A stretch of 64,000 nucleotides of DNA from Sphingobacterium sp. lm-10 (GTDB lineage Bacteria > Bacteroidota > Bacteroidia > Sphingobacteriales > Sphingobacteriaceae): assembly GCF_023554555.1 (NCBI RefSeq), contig NZ_JAMJWC010000001.1:930001-994000 (forward strand). Reading direction: 5' to 3'. Below, piece after piece: positions 45,741 through 54,592 of the stretch. Position numbers and translations under genes: made by a program. The first letter of the stretch is position 1, and each line of letters begins with the position of its first letter. A model generated the notes under the pieces. That model saw nothing but the letters and a program-made list of their open reading frames with translations. It searched no databases and was not told where the DNA came from.

Positions 45741-47654
45741 TTAACCTTTAATTGGAATATTTAAAAAAATCACTGTACCGCGCTTGGCATCGGTTATACT
45801 TTTCAGTTTTGCTTTCTTTCCTAAGAGCTGTAGTCGCTCGCGACTGATCGTACTGGATAGAGAACGGTGATCGGGTTTGATGCCGGGGATTATTTTTTTA
45901 CCGCTATCGCTAATAGTCACTTTCAATACTTCTGCTTCGATCGTAAAGGCAATGGTGATATGTCCATTTCCGGTTTCCATATTGATCCCATGGAGGATGG
46001 CATTCTCCACAAAAGGCTGTACCAACATCGGCGGCACCATGATGGCAGTCAAATCTTGATCTTCTGGAATAGAAACCTGATAGGTGAATGCCTGATCAAA
46101 ACGCATCTGTTGCAAACTGAGGTAGTTTTCCAAGGTTTCTACTTCTTCATCTAAGGGCACCAATTGCTCCCGGCTTAGCTCCAAACTACTGCGTAGCAGT
46201 CTACTGAAACGATTAAGGTATTTGATGGCGCGATCTTTCTGATCCAGTCGTATAAAACTCTGCAATGCCGAAAGCGTATTGAAAATGAAATGCGGCTCCA
46301 TCTGGGTGCGCAGTAATTGCTGCTGCAAGACTACTTTTTCCTTTTCCATCCTGATCCGACGCTGTTGCTGACTGTAGTACAGCAAGAAGATTCCTAAGGC
46401 CAATAGTCCTAAAGTTAGCAAGCAAATAATCAACCAAAGGCGGTTTTGTTGCAGTTGCAAAGTATTGATTTGGATGTTTTCATGCAGCGTTTGGATGGAT
46501 CGATCTTTGGCTTGCAACTGATAGAGTGCATTCATCTCGGCCACCGCTTGCGTATTTTGCTCTTGATAGATATCTTCTTCCAAATCCATCGTATGATTTA
46601 AGAGCGCTATGGCTTCGTCTTTACGTCCCGTTTTTTCGCACAAGGTGGCTACGGCCTTTTGGTAATAGATCTCGTCATGCTTTAGAATCATTTCGGAATG
46701 TTCTTTTTTCAGTTTGGCTGCCTTCAGCAAATAGGTGCCTGCCAAGTTTGTATTGCCAAGCAGCAAGTAAGTACTCGCCACATTGCAATAATCCAAAAAA
46801 AGATTTTTAACATCGGTAGGATGTGCTGCACTGACATTGTTTCTCTCTTCATCCAACTGCATTTTAAGCAGTTGATAATGAACTAAAGAATCGGTTTGAC
46901 TGGTCTTTTCAAAATAGAAAACCTTGGACTCATACAGATAGGCTGGATTGTATTGGGTAGGATGTTGTCTGTGCAGTTCCTCTAATTTGCGGAGGTATGG
47001 TGCAATGCTATCGGCAGGTTGTTTGCGTGCCCGCTGCGTCTGGATCATCTGCACTAGCACACGTTGATGGCTGATGTGCCCTGCTGGCAAGGAATCGCAA
47101 ATTGGGATCGCTTCGCGAATCATTCGCTCTGCGAGCGAGAGTTGATACGTGGCATTATTGCTTTGTGCCGCGGATAGCAACATCACCGATTTGGCTTCTG
47201 CAGACAGATCGACTAAACTGTCTGAGAGTACAATCGCTGCCGCTTGATTATAATAAAAACCTGCTTCATGCGCCTTAGATTGTAAACTCAGAATATTGCC
47301 CATCCCATTGTACACTAGCGCTTTTTCGTCGAGATTTCCTTGTGTCGGTTCGATAAAATCCAATGCTTTTTTCACAAAGAAACTAGCCGAATCCTCCCCT
47401 CGCATGCCGTACATCCGCGCCAAATGATACGTCACCTTAGCATACGATACGCTGTCGGACGATAAGGTAGGATCTTGGTACAACTGATGCCAGACGGACT
47501 TTAGAGAATCGTAATTTTGCGGCGTAATGCCGGCCGTTTCTAGCTGCTGTATGTGTGTTTTTACATCTGATTTGCCAGCTGTATACGTAGTTGTATGTTC
47601 TTGACAGGCAAATAGAAAACTTATGAACAATATAAAAAAGAAACTGCGCATCAC
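45741..47654 (-). CDS. LytS-type sensor histidine kinase with TPR sensor region
   Basis: A 637-aa protein. A lipoprotein-like signal (FILFISFLFACQEH, Cys17) is followed by a TPR-containing periplasmic region (about 40-370), one transmembrane helix (about 402-424, LWLIICLLTLGLLALGIFLL), then the HisKA_5-type phospho-acceptor box QMEPHFIFNTLSALQSFI (His455) and an ATP-binding domain (PPMLVQPFVENAILHGI). It forms a two-component pair with the LytTR regulator, whose stop overlaps its ATG by 4 bp. The signal sensed is unknown. Confidence 0.94.
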   Translation of the reverse strand: MMRSFFFILFISFLFACQEHTTTYTAGKSDVKTHIQQLETAGITPQNYDSLKSVWHQLYQDPTLSSDSVSYAKVTYHLARMYGMRGEDSASFFVKKALDFIEPTQGNLDEKALVYNGMGNILSLQSKAHEAGFYYNQAAAIVLSDSLVDLSAEAKSVMLLSAAQSNNATYQLSLAERMIREAIPICDSLPAGHISHQRVLVQMIQTQRARKQPADSIAPYLRKLEELHRQHPTQYNPAYLYESKVFYFEKTSQTDSLVHYQLLKMQLDEERNNVSAAHPTDVKNLFLDYCNVASTYLLLGNTNLAGTYLLKAAKLKKEHSEMILKHDEIYYQKAVATLCEKTGRKDEAIALLNHTMDLEEDIYQEQNTQAVAEMNALYQLQAKDRSIQTLHENIQINTLQLQQNRLWLIICLLTLGLLALGIFLLYYSQQQRRIRMEKEKVVLQQQLLRTQMEPHFIFNTLSALQSFIRLDQKDRAIKYLNRFSRLLRSSLELSREQLVPLDEEVETLENYLSLQQMRFDQAFTYQVSIPEDQDLTAIMVPPMLVQPFVENAILHGINMETGNGHITIAFTIEAEVLKVTISDSGKKIIPGIKPDHRSLSSTISRERLQLLGKKAKLKSITDAKRGTVIFLNIPIKG

Positions 47655-48394
47655 TTCGCAAGGGATAATTGTTCGATAATAAAGTTCTTTCTGCGCAGAG
47701 AAATTGGGATTTCTTCCTTGTTCTCCAAAACCAAAATTTCGGAACGCTGAATGCTAGAGATGTATTTCCGATTGACCAAATACGACTGATGCGTCCGTAA
47801 AAAATGAGGATTTGGCAACAGCTCTTCAAAATACTTCAGCGGTTTAGAGGTCAACTCCACTTTTCCGCTTTGCAAATGAAAATGGGTATACGGACCATCG
47901 CCTTTACAGTATAGAATATCTTGCACTGGGATGATGCGAATGTTGTTAACCGAATTCAAGGCAATACTTTCTGGAAGTTGATTTTCCGCGATGCTCTGTT
48001 GCGCGAGCGACAGTTGCTGCATCCACTGTGGATTATCTTCTCGCCGACGACGGTAGCGATCAAGCGCTTCCTGCAATTCGGTCTGATCGATAGGCTTGAG
48101 TAGATAATCTAGCGCACCGTATTTTATCGCTTTTATAGCAAAGTGATTGTAGGCGGTGATGAAAATAATGTTTTGAGGAATAGTTTTTAGTTGATTCAAT
48201 ACATCGAACGCCGTACCATCGCGCAGCTGAATGTCCATCAATACGATGTCGGGCATTTTTTGCTCGAGTAAAGTCGTTGCATCACACACATTATCAGTCC
48301 AACCGATCAACTCCATATCGGTTTCTTGCTGCACGAGATAGCTTATTTCTTTGCGCACAGCGGGTTCATCCTCTATAATTACCACTTTTATCAT
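47651..48394 (-). CDS. LytTR family response regulator
   Basis: A 247-aa protein. Receiver domain: MIKVVIIEDEPAVRKE at the start, phosphorylation site Asp54 in IVLMDIQLRDG and a conserved Lys in YLLKPIDQTEL. C-terminal LytTR DNA-binding domain (about 145-245: DILYCKGDGPYTHFHLQSGK, FLRTHQSYLVNRKYI). I start at 48394, where the receiver begins; the frame extends upstream to 48439. Co-transcribed with the LytS-type kinase (ATGA overlap). Confidence 0.94.
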   Translation of the reverse strand: MIKVVIIEDEPAVRKEISYLVQQETDMELIGWTDNVCDATTLLEQKMPDIVLMDIQLRDGTAFDVLNQLKTIPQNIIFITAYNHFAIKAIKYGALDYLLKPIDQTELQEALDRYRRRREDNPQWMQQLSLAQQSIAENQLPESIALNSVNNIRIIPVQDILYCKGDGPYTHFHLQSGKVELTSKPLKYFEELLPNPHFLRTHQSYLVNRKYISSIQRSEILVLENKEEIPISLRRKNFIIEQLSLAK

Positions 48395-48509
48395 GCGCTG
48401 ATCCGTATTTGCTGCATACTTATTGCTGTCACCCTGCATTGTGTAATGTGATGTTCTTGTTGCTTTGGTAGATAGTCTGACTTTGCCTGATCGGCATCAT
48501 CAGATTCCG

Positions 48510-48543
48510 CGCAGTTAGCTATTCCATAGAATAGCTAACTGCG
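48510..48543. terminator. Hairpin between the LytTR gene and the upstream secreted-protein gene
   Basis: A 15-bp perfect stem C+GCAGTTAGCTATTC / GAATAGCTAACTGC+G (48510-48524, 48529-48543) with loop CATA. It lies in the 5' leader of the regulator operon, after the stop of the 48617 gene. Neither strand has a strong T-run, so it could separate the two units or act in the leader. Confidence 0.55.
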
Positions 48544-48616
48544 GAAAATTCTTTCCCTAATGTAGCATCATTTTTTCAAAAAATGATTGGCTATCACTCA
48601 AAAAACCACCCTATTA

Positions 48617-49177
48617 TTAACAGGGAAACCACCAATGGATAAAAGATAGCTTTCCATCTTTGAGAAAGAGACGAATGTGTCCATCAGATATATTTTCCTC
48701 GTCTTCACGGAATATCAGCATCTGCATTTTTCCTTCCCCTTGTACATCTAGCTCACCCATGGCTTGTACAGCATTGGGAAAATGAATCGCCAAATCAGCT
48801 AACGTTGTCGAGGCATCCAATCGCAAATCGGTATACAGTATAAAATGATCATTAGTAAATCGGAATTCATCTACCGCAAGCTTCTCCTGGCTGCGTTCGA
48901 AACGAGAACCATCCTTGTACCAATATTCATCATCCGCATCTTTGCTGCCATCGGCGTATTCAAAAACATAACTACAGGGCTGCAAATCGATGAGTAAAGC
49001 GGTGCTGTCTGCTTGCTGATAATGCGCTTCGAACTCAGACACCGAAAAGAAGCGTGCCAACTTGCCATCAAATCGTATGTGTGCTACATCCAACACTTCA
49101 GGTAGCATAGTCTCTTGAGCGTGAGTAATAGAAAGCTGCAAAAGCACAACAAGTAATACGGTAAATCTAACCATCAT
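48617..49177 (-). CDS. Secreted protein of unknown function
   Basis: About 186 aa from the MMVRFTVLLVVLL start, with a signal peptide ending THAQE. The body is beta-rich and acidic (LARFFSVSEFEAHYQ, FILYTDLRLDAS, FIHWWFPC) with a C-terminal Cys. Not a recognised family. The frame extends upstream with a TTG at 49243 that overlaps the next gene, but the signal peptide argues for the internal Met. Part of a single-direction run of exported and membrane proteins. Confidence 0.7.
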   Translation of the reverse strand: MMVRFTVLLVVLLQLSITHAQETMLPEVLDVAHIRFDGKLARFFSVSEFEAHYQQADSTALLIDLQPCSYVFEYADGSKDADDEYWYKDGSRFERSQEKLAVDEFRFTNDHFILYTDLRLDASTTLADLAIHFPNAVQAMGELDVQGEGKMQMLIFREDEENISDGHIRLFLKDGKLSFIHWWFPC

Positions 49178-49205
49178 AGTAAAGGGATTTAATAGTGAAA
49201 ATAAA

Positions 49206-49481
49206 TTAAAGAGTAGATAAGTATAGGAAAACAAGAGCTCCAATGGCGAGAAGCCCTAGATTGATCGCTGCCAATTGGTATTTTGTTTTATAACCAAGAG
49301 CGAGCATTTCTCCGAAAAGGTACAGTCCTTCTATTAGCAAGATACCGAGCGCGACGAACAACAGGATTTTCAATCCCATACCATTATTGCCACCACCTTT
49401 ATCCGCTTCGCTGGTATGGAGTGCTAATACGAGTAGCGCAGCAGCACCAATCAATAATCTGGGAAAAAGATGTCTAAGCAT
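49206..49481 (-). CDS. Small membrane protein, 91 aa
   Basis: Three hydrophobic segments (LLIGAAALLVLAL, ILLFVALGILLIEGLYL, LAAINLGLLAIGALVFLYL) with a glycine-rich loop KGGGNNGMG. An integral inner-membrane protein with no family recognised. It lies between secreted-protein genes on the same strand. Confidence 0.65.
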   Translation of the reverse strand: MLRHLFPRLLIGAAALLVLALHTSEADKGGGNNGMGLKILLFVALGILLIEGLYLFGEMLALGYKTKYQLAAINLGLLAIGALVFLYLSTL

Positions 49482-49506
49482 AAAAAATAATTATTAAAAA
49501 AGACCG

Positions 49507-50058
49507 CTACAGCACATCATTTATGCTGATGTTTACAGGTATTACGCTTACCGCGTCGTCTTCTAACTGAAGCCGAAGCTCGATATGGCCAGTCAAGCTA
49601 GAAAATGGCGCAAGCGTACGAATTTGAATGCCCACATTTTGACACAATTTCTCCTCGTGTTCCCACAATCCAAATCGCTGTACATACAGTGGGTATTGAC
49701 TCGTATCTGCCAGGGTGATGTCTACTCCATTTTCGTCACGAAGTTGCATACTCACTATCCTGCAGGTGATGCCATCCACCAAACCGGTTGCGAAACTGCC
49801 TTCTTGATCTGCGACAGATTGCAACGCTGCTAGCTCATGGGCAGATAACGGATAATAACTCACTAATAACCATTGATTAGTCGGCTCACGCTGTCTTTCG
49901 GTCATGTCGGTGATGCTTGCGTGCATATTGTCAGCAAGTAAGTTTAGTAAAGCTTGGTTCTCTTCCTTACTGTTTTTGCTTCTGGCAGGATCGCTCTGTT
50001 GTTGACAAGCACTAAGTGAGATGCTAATGATGAGGAGAAATAGAACAGGCTGCAGCAT
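49507..50058 (-). CDS. Lipoprotein of unknown function, 183 aa
   Basis: A lipobox-type signal (LFLLIISISLSACQQQ, Cys18) followed by a soluble domain with a helical first half (LLNLLADNMHASITDMTERQ) and a beta-rich second half (GHIELRLQLEDDAVSVIPVN). Exported and probably membrane-anchored through lipid. No family recognised. 11 bp after the next lipoprotein gene upstream, so co-transcribed. Confidence 0.72.
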   Translation of the reverse strand: MLQPVLFLLIISISLSACQQQSDPARSKNSKEENQALLNLLADNMHASITDMTERQREPTNQWLLVSYYPLSAHELAALQSVADQEGSFATGLVDGITCRIVSMQLRDENGVDITLADTSQYPLYVQRFGLWEHEEKLCQNVGIQIRTLAPFSSLTGHIELRLQLEDDAVSVIPVNISINDVL

Positions 50059-50069
50059 AGTATTGCGTA

Positions 50070-50927
50070 TTAATAGGTGATCAATTGTATCTTACTATAT
50101 TCCTCAATTGCGCGTAGTACGCGTGTTGGCGTAATGATTCGGGGCGTTTGCGGATCGAATACGCCTTGATTATTCCATTGCCATTGTGTATTCTTAGCGA
50201 GTAGAAAGGCTAAGCGCTCTCTTGCGGATAAACCTTGCAGCGTGTAGTACGTACTATATTCGCCCTCATCGCCCCTATTCTGTCTATAAGTTCCTTTAAT
50301 TTTTACGCCATGTTGCTTTTCATAGCCTTGGATAAATGTGGCATCCTTGTCCGACAGTGCATGTCTTTCATCTCGCGGACAGCAGATCGCCCCATACTGT
50401 TCTGTACGATAGACCACGAGATCCGCTTTCGAGGCGACAGGCTTTTCAAAATTAAACTGCGGATGTCCATCGCCAGAAATGTGATACTCATCCACCGTCA
50501 CCGATCCATTAGCTCTGCTCACTTGGTAATAATAGTTGGTGGTGGCAGGTTCGATGGAGATCCCATTTTTGGTAGCTTCTTCCGCTATTTTATTATAAAA
50601 TTCCCAATCCGGAATCACGAGTATAAATTCGGGCAACTCGGGATAGAATCCTTCCAAATCCCTAAATACGGCGAATGGGATATGCGCCTGAATAAAAAAT
50701 ACTGGGACGCTCGCGGCATCACAAGAAAGCGCATGATCAATCAGAAAAAAACCTTCCTGTGTCGCTGTATTGCTTTGCTCAATCGTGACTACATGATGCA
50801 GCTCCGACTTCAACCAATCTGGACGAGGACGATTTCCTGCCGATGGATGAACAGCACTCGAATGGCAATTTTGTACTAAAAATGCCGTCGTCAATAGCGA
50901 CATGAAAAAGATTAGTTTTATCATCAT
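50070..50927 (-). CDS. Lipoprotein of unknown function, 285 aa
   Basis: A signal with a possible lipobox (TTAFLVQNCHSS, Cys21). The domain contains a CC pair in YGAICCPRDERHAL and GTYRQNRGDEGEYSTYYTLQ near the C-terminus. No enzyme motif is recognised. Same strand and spacing as its neighbours; probably one operon of exported proteins. Confidence 0.7.
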   Translation of the reverse strand: MMIKLIFFMSLLTTAFLVQNCHSSAVHPSAGNRPRPDWLKSELHHVVTIEQSNTATQEGFFLIDHALSCDAASVPVFFIQAHIPFAVFRDLEGFYPELPEFILVIPDWEFYNKIAEEATKNGISIEPATTNYYYQVSRANGSVTVDEYHISGDGHPQFNFEKPVASKADLVVYRTEQYGAICCPRDERHALSDKDATFIQGYEKQHGVKIKGTYRQNRGDEGEYSTYYTLQGLSARERLAFLLAKNTQWQWNNQGVFDPQTPRIITPTRVLRAIEEYSKIQLITY

Positions 50928-50951
50928 CTATTTAAGTCAACAAGTAATGTA

Positions 50952-51290
50952 TCAGTCTACAAATGGATTTTCCAAAAACAAGGGCACCACGATATAGAAC
51001 AGGTAAAAATAGTATAATACGGCACTGAGCCCAATGAGAATCAACACAATAGATGCCATTAAGGTCCAGAAATGCCGTACATGAATAATCATATTGTGGA
51101 TAGACCAATAGGCTATCGCAATCGGAATAGTGAGGTATATCGCGCGTTCGATCACGATATTGTGCAGCGTGGCCATGCCGATCTTCGCACCGAAACTAAA
51201 CTTCATAATGAATACGACGGTGAACAACGTGGTGAGTAACACAAACACGGCTACAGTGCAGACCATTACTTTCGTGGAAAACAATCGCAT
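50952..51290 (-). CDS. Small multi-pass membrane protein
   Basis: About 112 aa from MRLFSTKVMVC, with three hydrophobic segments (VCTVAVFVLLTTLFTVVFIM, IYLTIPIAIAYWSI, MASIVLILIGLSAVLYYFYL). No family recognised. An ATG five codons upstream (51305) would overlap the preceding gene by 14 bp; I prefer 51290, which follows a GGAAAG site and sits 1 bp after that gene's stop. Confidence 0.6.
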   Translation of the reverse strand: MRLFSTKVMVCTVAVFVLLTTLFTVVFIMKFSFGAKIGMATLHNIVIERAIYLTIPIAIAYWSIHNMIIHVRHFWTLMASIVLILIGLSAVLYYFYLFYIVVPLFLENPFVD

Positions 51291-51291
51291 C

Positions 51292-51510
51292 TTATTTCTT
51301 TCCAACGCTGGGATGATTTGGATTTTCGCCTAAGGCGCTACTAAACAACATGGCCAAACCCGTCAGCACCAACAACAAAATCAAGCCGGAAAGTATGATT
51401 TTCATCACCTGCCCGTAATCCACCGGAAACCAAGCCCAGAGGTAATTTAAGCAGAGAAAACAAACGCCCAAAAGCGATAGGATAAACACTACTACGATGA
51501 AATATTTCAT
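51292..51510 (-). CDS. Small membrane protein, 72 aa
   Basis: Two transmembrane helices (YFIVVVFILSLLGVCFLCLN and IILSGLILLLVLTGLAMLFS) and a short hydrophilic tail. No family recognised. Abuts the next membrane-protein gene, indicating co-translation. Confidence 0.6.
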   Translation of the reverse strand: MKYFIVVVFILSLLGVCFLCLNYLWAWFPVDYGQVMKIILSGLILLLVLTGLAMLFSSALGENPNHPSVGKK

Positions 51511-51556
51511 AATGTGAATGGTTTATAAGTTGGACAAATAGGTGGCCTTCTTCTGA

Positions 51557-51712
51557 TCAAATTCTTCTTTGGTGATGATTAACATTGATATCATCATTAT
51601 CCAAAAAGTATTCGGTATCGCAATGATTACAGATATAATGATCCTCCTTGACGGATTGTTTTTTGACACTTCCACATTGCGGACATTTTAAAGCGGTAAT
51701 TCGTTTGGCCAT
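51557..51712 (-). CDS. 51-aa zinc-ribbon protein
   Basis: A short gene reading left from ATG 51712 with a GGAAAGG site just before it. The protein MAKRITALKCPQCGSVKKQS followed by CNHCDTEYFLDN has two CxxC knuckles 15 residues apart, a TFIIB-like zinc ribbon. It ends TGA at 51557. Such small zinc-ribbon proteins are common in Bacteroidota; role unknown. Confidence 0.75.
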   Translation of the reverse strand: MAKRITALKCPQCGSVKKQSVKEDHYICNHCDTEYFLDNDDINVNHHQRRI

Positions 51713-51872
51713 CCTTTCCAGTTGCAGTTTAAAAATCTATTGTTGACTAATATTACCACATATAGGTGAAAAGGTTGCGAAGCAATTACAATCCGCAATA
51801 AGAGGTTTTAAATTCGCTTATCCAGCTTTATCTTTTGGTATAGATCTACTGCCTGTTGCAGGTTTCTTCTGG

Positions 51873-52946
51873 TTAATCTCTATCCGGTATCGGTACCGGA
51901 GGAATCGTGATGAGTGTCTCGCTCTCTACTTCCTCCTGTTGGACATGATTAGGGCTTTTGTAGGATTTTTCGGGTTCTTCGCAGGTCGTATAGAAAATGC
52001 TGCCGGGTTTTATTTTGTCTGTCGATAGCACTACATCTGTAGCCACACGTAAAGACAGGCGTTCTAATTTCCGCAATACACGATCATCATTATAGGGGTT
52101 TTGATCGTAATAGTCATTGTTTTCTTCGCTATCGATTTTAATATACTCGTTACCGCTTTCATCAAAGGTATATTGGGACAAATCTACTTCGGAGAAAGTA
52201 GCATAACTCACATTCACAAAGTATTTGGCATCGAAATCATCCGTTCCTGCATACTGGCGCTTCATATCAAGTATATCGTTCCACTGATCATTTTCGGTAC
52301 CGGCGTAGCGTCTTGTATAACCTTTTTCGCCACCATAATTGGACAATTGGATACATAGGTTTCCATCTTTATCATGGTAGAAACCACCTAAGAAATCTTG
52401 GTATGCGCGTTTTGGCTGATTGTGTACAAAAACAAATTCATTGAGCTGCTGGTCATTGTTAAAACTCCAAGCATGGGTTTCTTCACCTTCCCAACCAGAC
52501 ACGATGATGATCTTGCCATCGGACGGTATCATTGGGGCATTAAAAATAAAAGGACTGTCGAAGCAATTGGCATTTTCATTGAAAACCCTTTGCGGCATCT
52601 CTCGGTCGAATTGCACAAAATTCCCTCCTCTTTCAAATCCGCTAAAAACCATTGTCGATTTACCAGTTAAGTTGGGATTATGATGCCCAAAGACCTGCAC
52701 GGTATCGAGTTTTTCCGTGGTGAATTTTAAGTGGTCCGCATCTTTTTGATACGTCCCAAAAACTAGCGTAGCGTAACCGTACAGCATAAAGGTACCATCC
52801 TCAAACAAGGAAACACCCTCTAAATGACCGTACTGCCCACTGATCTCTTTTTTCCAATCATCACCTTGTGGTATATATGGCTTTTGCTGTGCCTGCAGAA
52901 GTATAGTGTTGCTCATCATAAGGATCAGCAATAGGATGTATTTCAT
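51873..52946 (-). CDS. Secreted protein of unknown function, 357 aa
   Basis: Starts MKYILLLILMMSNTILLQAQ, a signal peptide, using ATG 52946, which overlaps the upstream gene by 4 bp (ATGA). The mature part begins with a lipocalin-like or toast-rack-like pattern (FMLYGYATLVFGTYQKDADH) followed by acidic stretches (DSEENNDYYDQNPYNDD). No family recognised. First of three overlapping genes that include a CHAP hydrolase. Confidence 0.72.
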   Translation of the reverse strand: MKYILLLILMMSNTILLQAQQKPYIPQGDDWKKEISGQYGHLEGVSLFEDGTFMLYGYATLVFGTYQKDADHLKFTTEKLDTVQVFGHHNPNLTGKSTMVFSGFERGGNFVQFDREMPQRVFNENANCFDSPFIFNAPMIPSDGKIIIVSGWEGEETHAWSFNNDQQLNEFVFVHNQPKRAYQDFLGGFYHDKDGNLCIQLSNYGGEKGYTRRYAGTENDQWNDILDMKRQYAGTDDFDAKYFVNVSYATFSEVDLSQYTFDESGNEYIKIDSEENNDYYDQNPYNDDRVLRKLERLSLRVATDVVLSTDKIKPGSIFYTTCEEPEKSYKSPNHVQQEEVESETLITIPPVPIPDRD

Positions 52947-53212
52947 ACGGTTTTCTTTAATAAAAGTTGACAAAGTAATAGAAGCAATACCAGTACAAGC
53001 AGGCAACCAATCATGAGTTGCAAATAAGCGGATATACTATCCATCGATTCGCCATGGCAAGATACGGTATCTCCCCAGATCGTCGTGACCGACTCCCCTT
53101 CAAAACGAGTTCTGCACGCGAGGTGTGCCGGCAGCACGAACCAAAGCAAGCATACCGCACAGCCAGTAAAGAGAATAAACAGCGAATTTCTGAGGTATTT
53201 GATGCCTTTCAT
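52943..53212 (-). CDS. Small membrane protein between CHAP gene and secreted protein
   Basis: An 89-aa protein with two transmembrane helices (LFILFTGCAVCLLWFVLPA and LMIGCLLVLVLLLLLCQLLL) flanking a periplasmic loop with two cysteines (ACRTRFEGESVTTIWGDTVS, then CHGESMD). It overlaps both neighbours by 4 bp, so the three genes are translationally coupled. Could be an accessory or immunity-like protein for the CHAP hydrolase; this is inference from position only. Confidence 0.65.
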   Translation of the reverse strand: MKGIKYLRNSLFILFTGCAVCLLWFVLPAHLACRTRFEGESVTTIWGDTVSCHGESMDSISAYLQLMIGCLLVLVLLLLLCQLLLKKTV

Positions 53213-53847
53213 ATCGGATCTCCTATATTTTCATATGGGGGCATCCGTAGCCAGCCGAGTATTCTCGGATTGACTATTTGCCAATTATTTTCATCTTTTA
53301 GCACGCGATAGCGTTCTCTCGCCGCCGCGAATGGACCTGGGTTTTGTTGGATAATTTCCACGAAATCGTTGCTTACCGACGACACAATGGCGACGTGACC
53401 ATAACGATTCCATAGCGTGGGTGTATACACGACCAAATCACCTTCCCGTGGCCTGCTTTTACTTGGATTAGCAAACTGTTCCAATGCTCGCTTGGTATTC
53501 AACGTACTATCTGCCAATGTCGGATCAAAAAAGTCTTTAGCGTTGCCGTAGCTATCGGGCATTTTATGGCCATAGTACTCGTAATAATACCGCTTTACAA
53601 ATTCTACACATTGATATGTGATTCCCAGATTGTAGCCATCCACCGCGGTATTGCGATCGCCGGTGTGGCTCACACCTCCATTATAATATACATACACGCC
53701 GTTCAGACTGTCTATCCGATCACCAACCGATAGATTAGGATTGATATTTACTTTCTTGAAAACAGAGACTGCAATCACTAAGAGAACAACAACAGGCAGC
53801 ACATATTTAATCACTTTCTTCATCACATTCATTTTATTGATCGGCAT
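53209..53847 (-). CDS. Membrane-anchored CHAP-domain amidase/peptidase
   Basis: A 212-aa protein. An N-terminal membrane anchor (about 11-30) is followed by a CHAP domain with Cys80 in TYQCVEFVKRYYYEYYG and His151 in RYGHVAIVSS, then EIIQQNP. CHAP enzymes cut peptidoglycan peptides or act as gamma-glutamyl/spermidine amidases. Facing the periplasm, a wall hydrolase or a secreted effector are both possible. Start may be Met6 or Met9 rather than 53847. Coupled to the small membrane protein. Confidence 0.82.
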   Translation of the reverse strand: MPINKMNVMKKVIKYVLPVVVLLVIAVSVFKKVNINPNLSVGDRIDSLNGVYVYYNGGVSHTGDRNTAVDGYNLGITYQCVEFVKRYYYEYYGHKMPDSYGNAKDFFDPTLADSTLNTKRALEQFANPSKSRPREGDLVVYTPTLWNRYGHVAIVSSVSNDFVEIIQQNPGPFAAARERYRVLKDENNWQIVNPRILGWLRMPPYENIGDPI

Positions 53848-53896
53848 GAGCCAATACGCATTCTAATGGAATATACTATATCTATCTTCAATAATT

Positions 53897-54586
53897 TTAT
53901 ACCTCGTCTTCTACTACAATAGCTCTATTGATAAATACAATATGCTGTTTTAGAAAATCAACTTCTTCCGGATAAAGCGTAGCATAACTGATCGAAGTAA
54001 TAAGCTTATCCTCTTGATAAATACGTACCTGGCATCTTTTCCCGAAGCGACCCCAATTTACCCTGCGAATAGCGATCCGCTGAATGGCGTGCGGCCTGAA
54101 AACAAAGCGTTTAAAATTCTTAAATACTAGCAATCCCTTCTGAGAGATCAGGTACTGTGGCGGAGTAGAAAAGAAGCGCGGTATCTGCTGGCAATATTCT
54201 TTGTAGAGCAGCGCAAATTCCTCATTCAGATTTTTTATTTCGACCAAGATGAACTGAAAGCGATTGTAAATCACCCACATCAGCGGAGCAAATACCAGCA
54301 ACAAAATGCCTTGTAAAGACAATACGGTAGGGAAACTATATGCCAAAAAAGGAACTTGTAACTCCCTGTGCTGATATACAGAATAAATAGCGTAGATAAA
54401 CAGGCTAACCAATAGTAGGTCGACCAACAACAGCATGCACAACGCGCTATTTCTAAGTATTCGTAAATTCCGAATTTCGTGTTCTATAAATTTCCGCACT
54501 TGGATATACTTCTTTCTGGGTGATTCTTTGATAATGCTGCTGCTGTGCCACTCCTGCTGTTCAAAAAATGCTGATTTGTGTCTCAC
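53897..54586 (-). CDS. Membrane protein, 229 aa
   Basis: Two transmembrane helices (about 48-70, SALCMLLLVDLLLVSLFIY, and 85-107, LSLQGILLLVFAPLMWVIY) followed by a cytoplasmic PH-like or YcxB-like domain (YLISQKGLLVFKNFKRFVFR, ISYATLYPEEVDFLKQHIVF). Similar in layout to YcxB-like proteins, which are of unknown function. 6 bp after the FG-GAP-like gene. Confidence 0.65.
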   Translation of the reverse strand: MRHKSAFFEQQEWHSSSIIKESPRKKYIQVRKFIEHEIRNLRILRNSALCMLLLVDLLLVSLFIYAIYSVYQHRELQVPFLAYSFPTVLSLQGILLLVFAPLMWVIYNRFQFILVEIKNLNEEFALLYKEYCQQIPRFFSTPPQYLISQKGLLVFKNFKRFVFRPHAIQRIAIRRVNWGRFGKRCQVRIYQEDKLITSISYATLYPEEVDFLKQHIVFINRAIVVEDEV

Positions 54587-54592
54587 GGCCTA

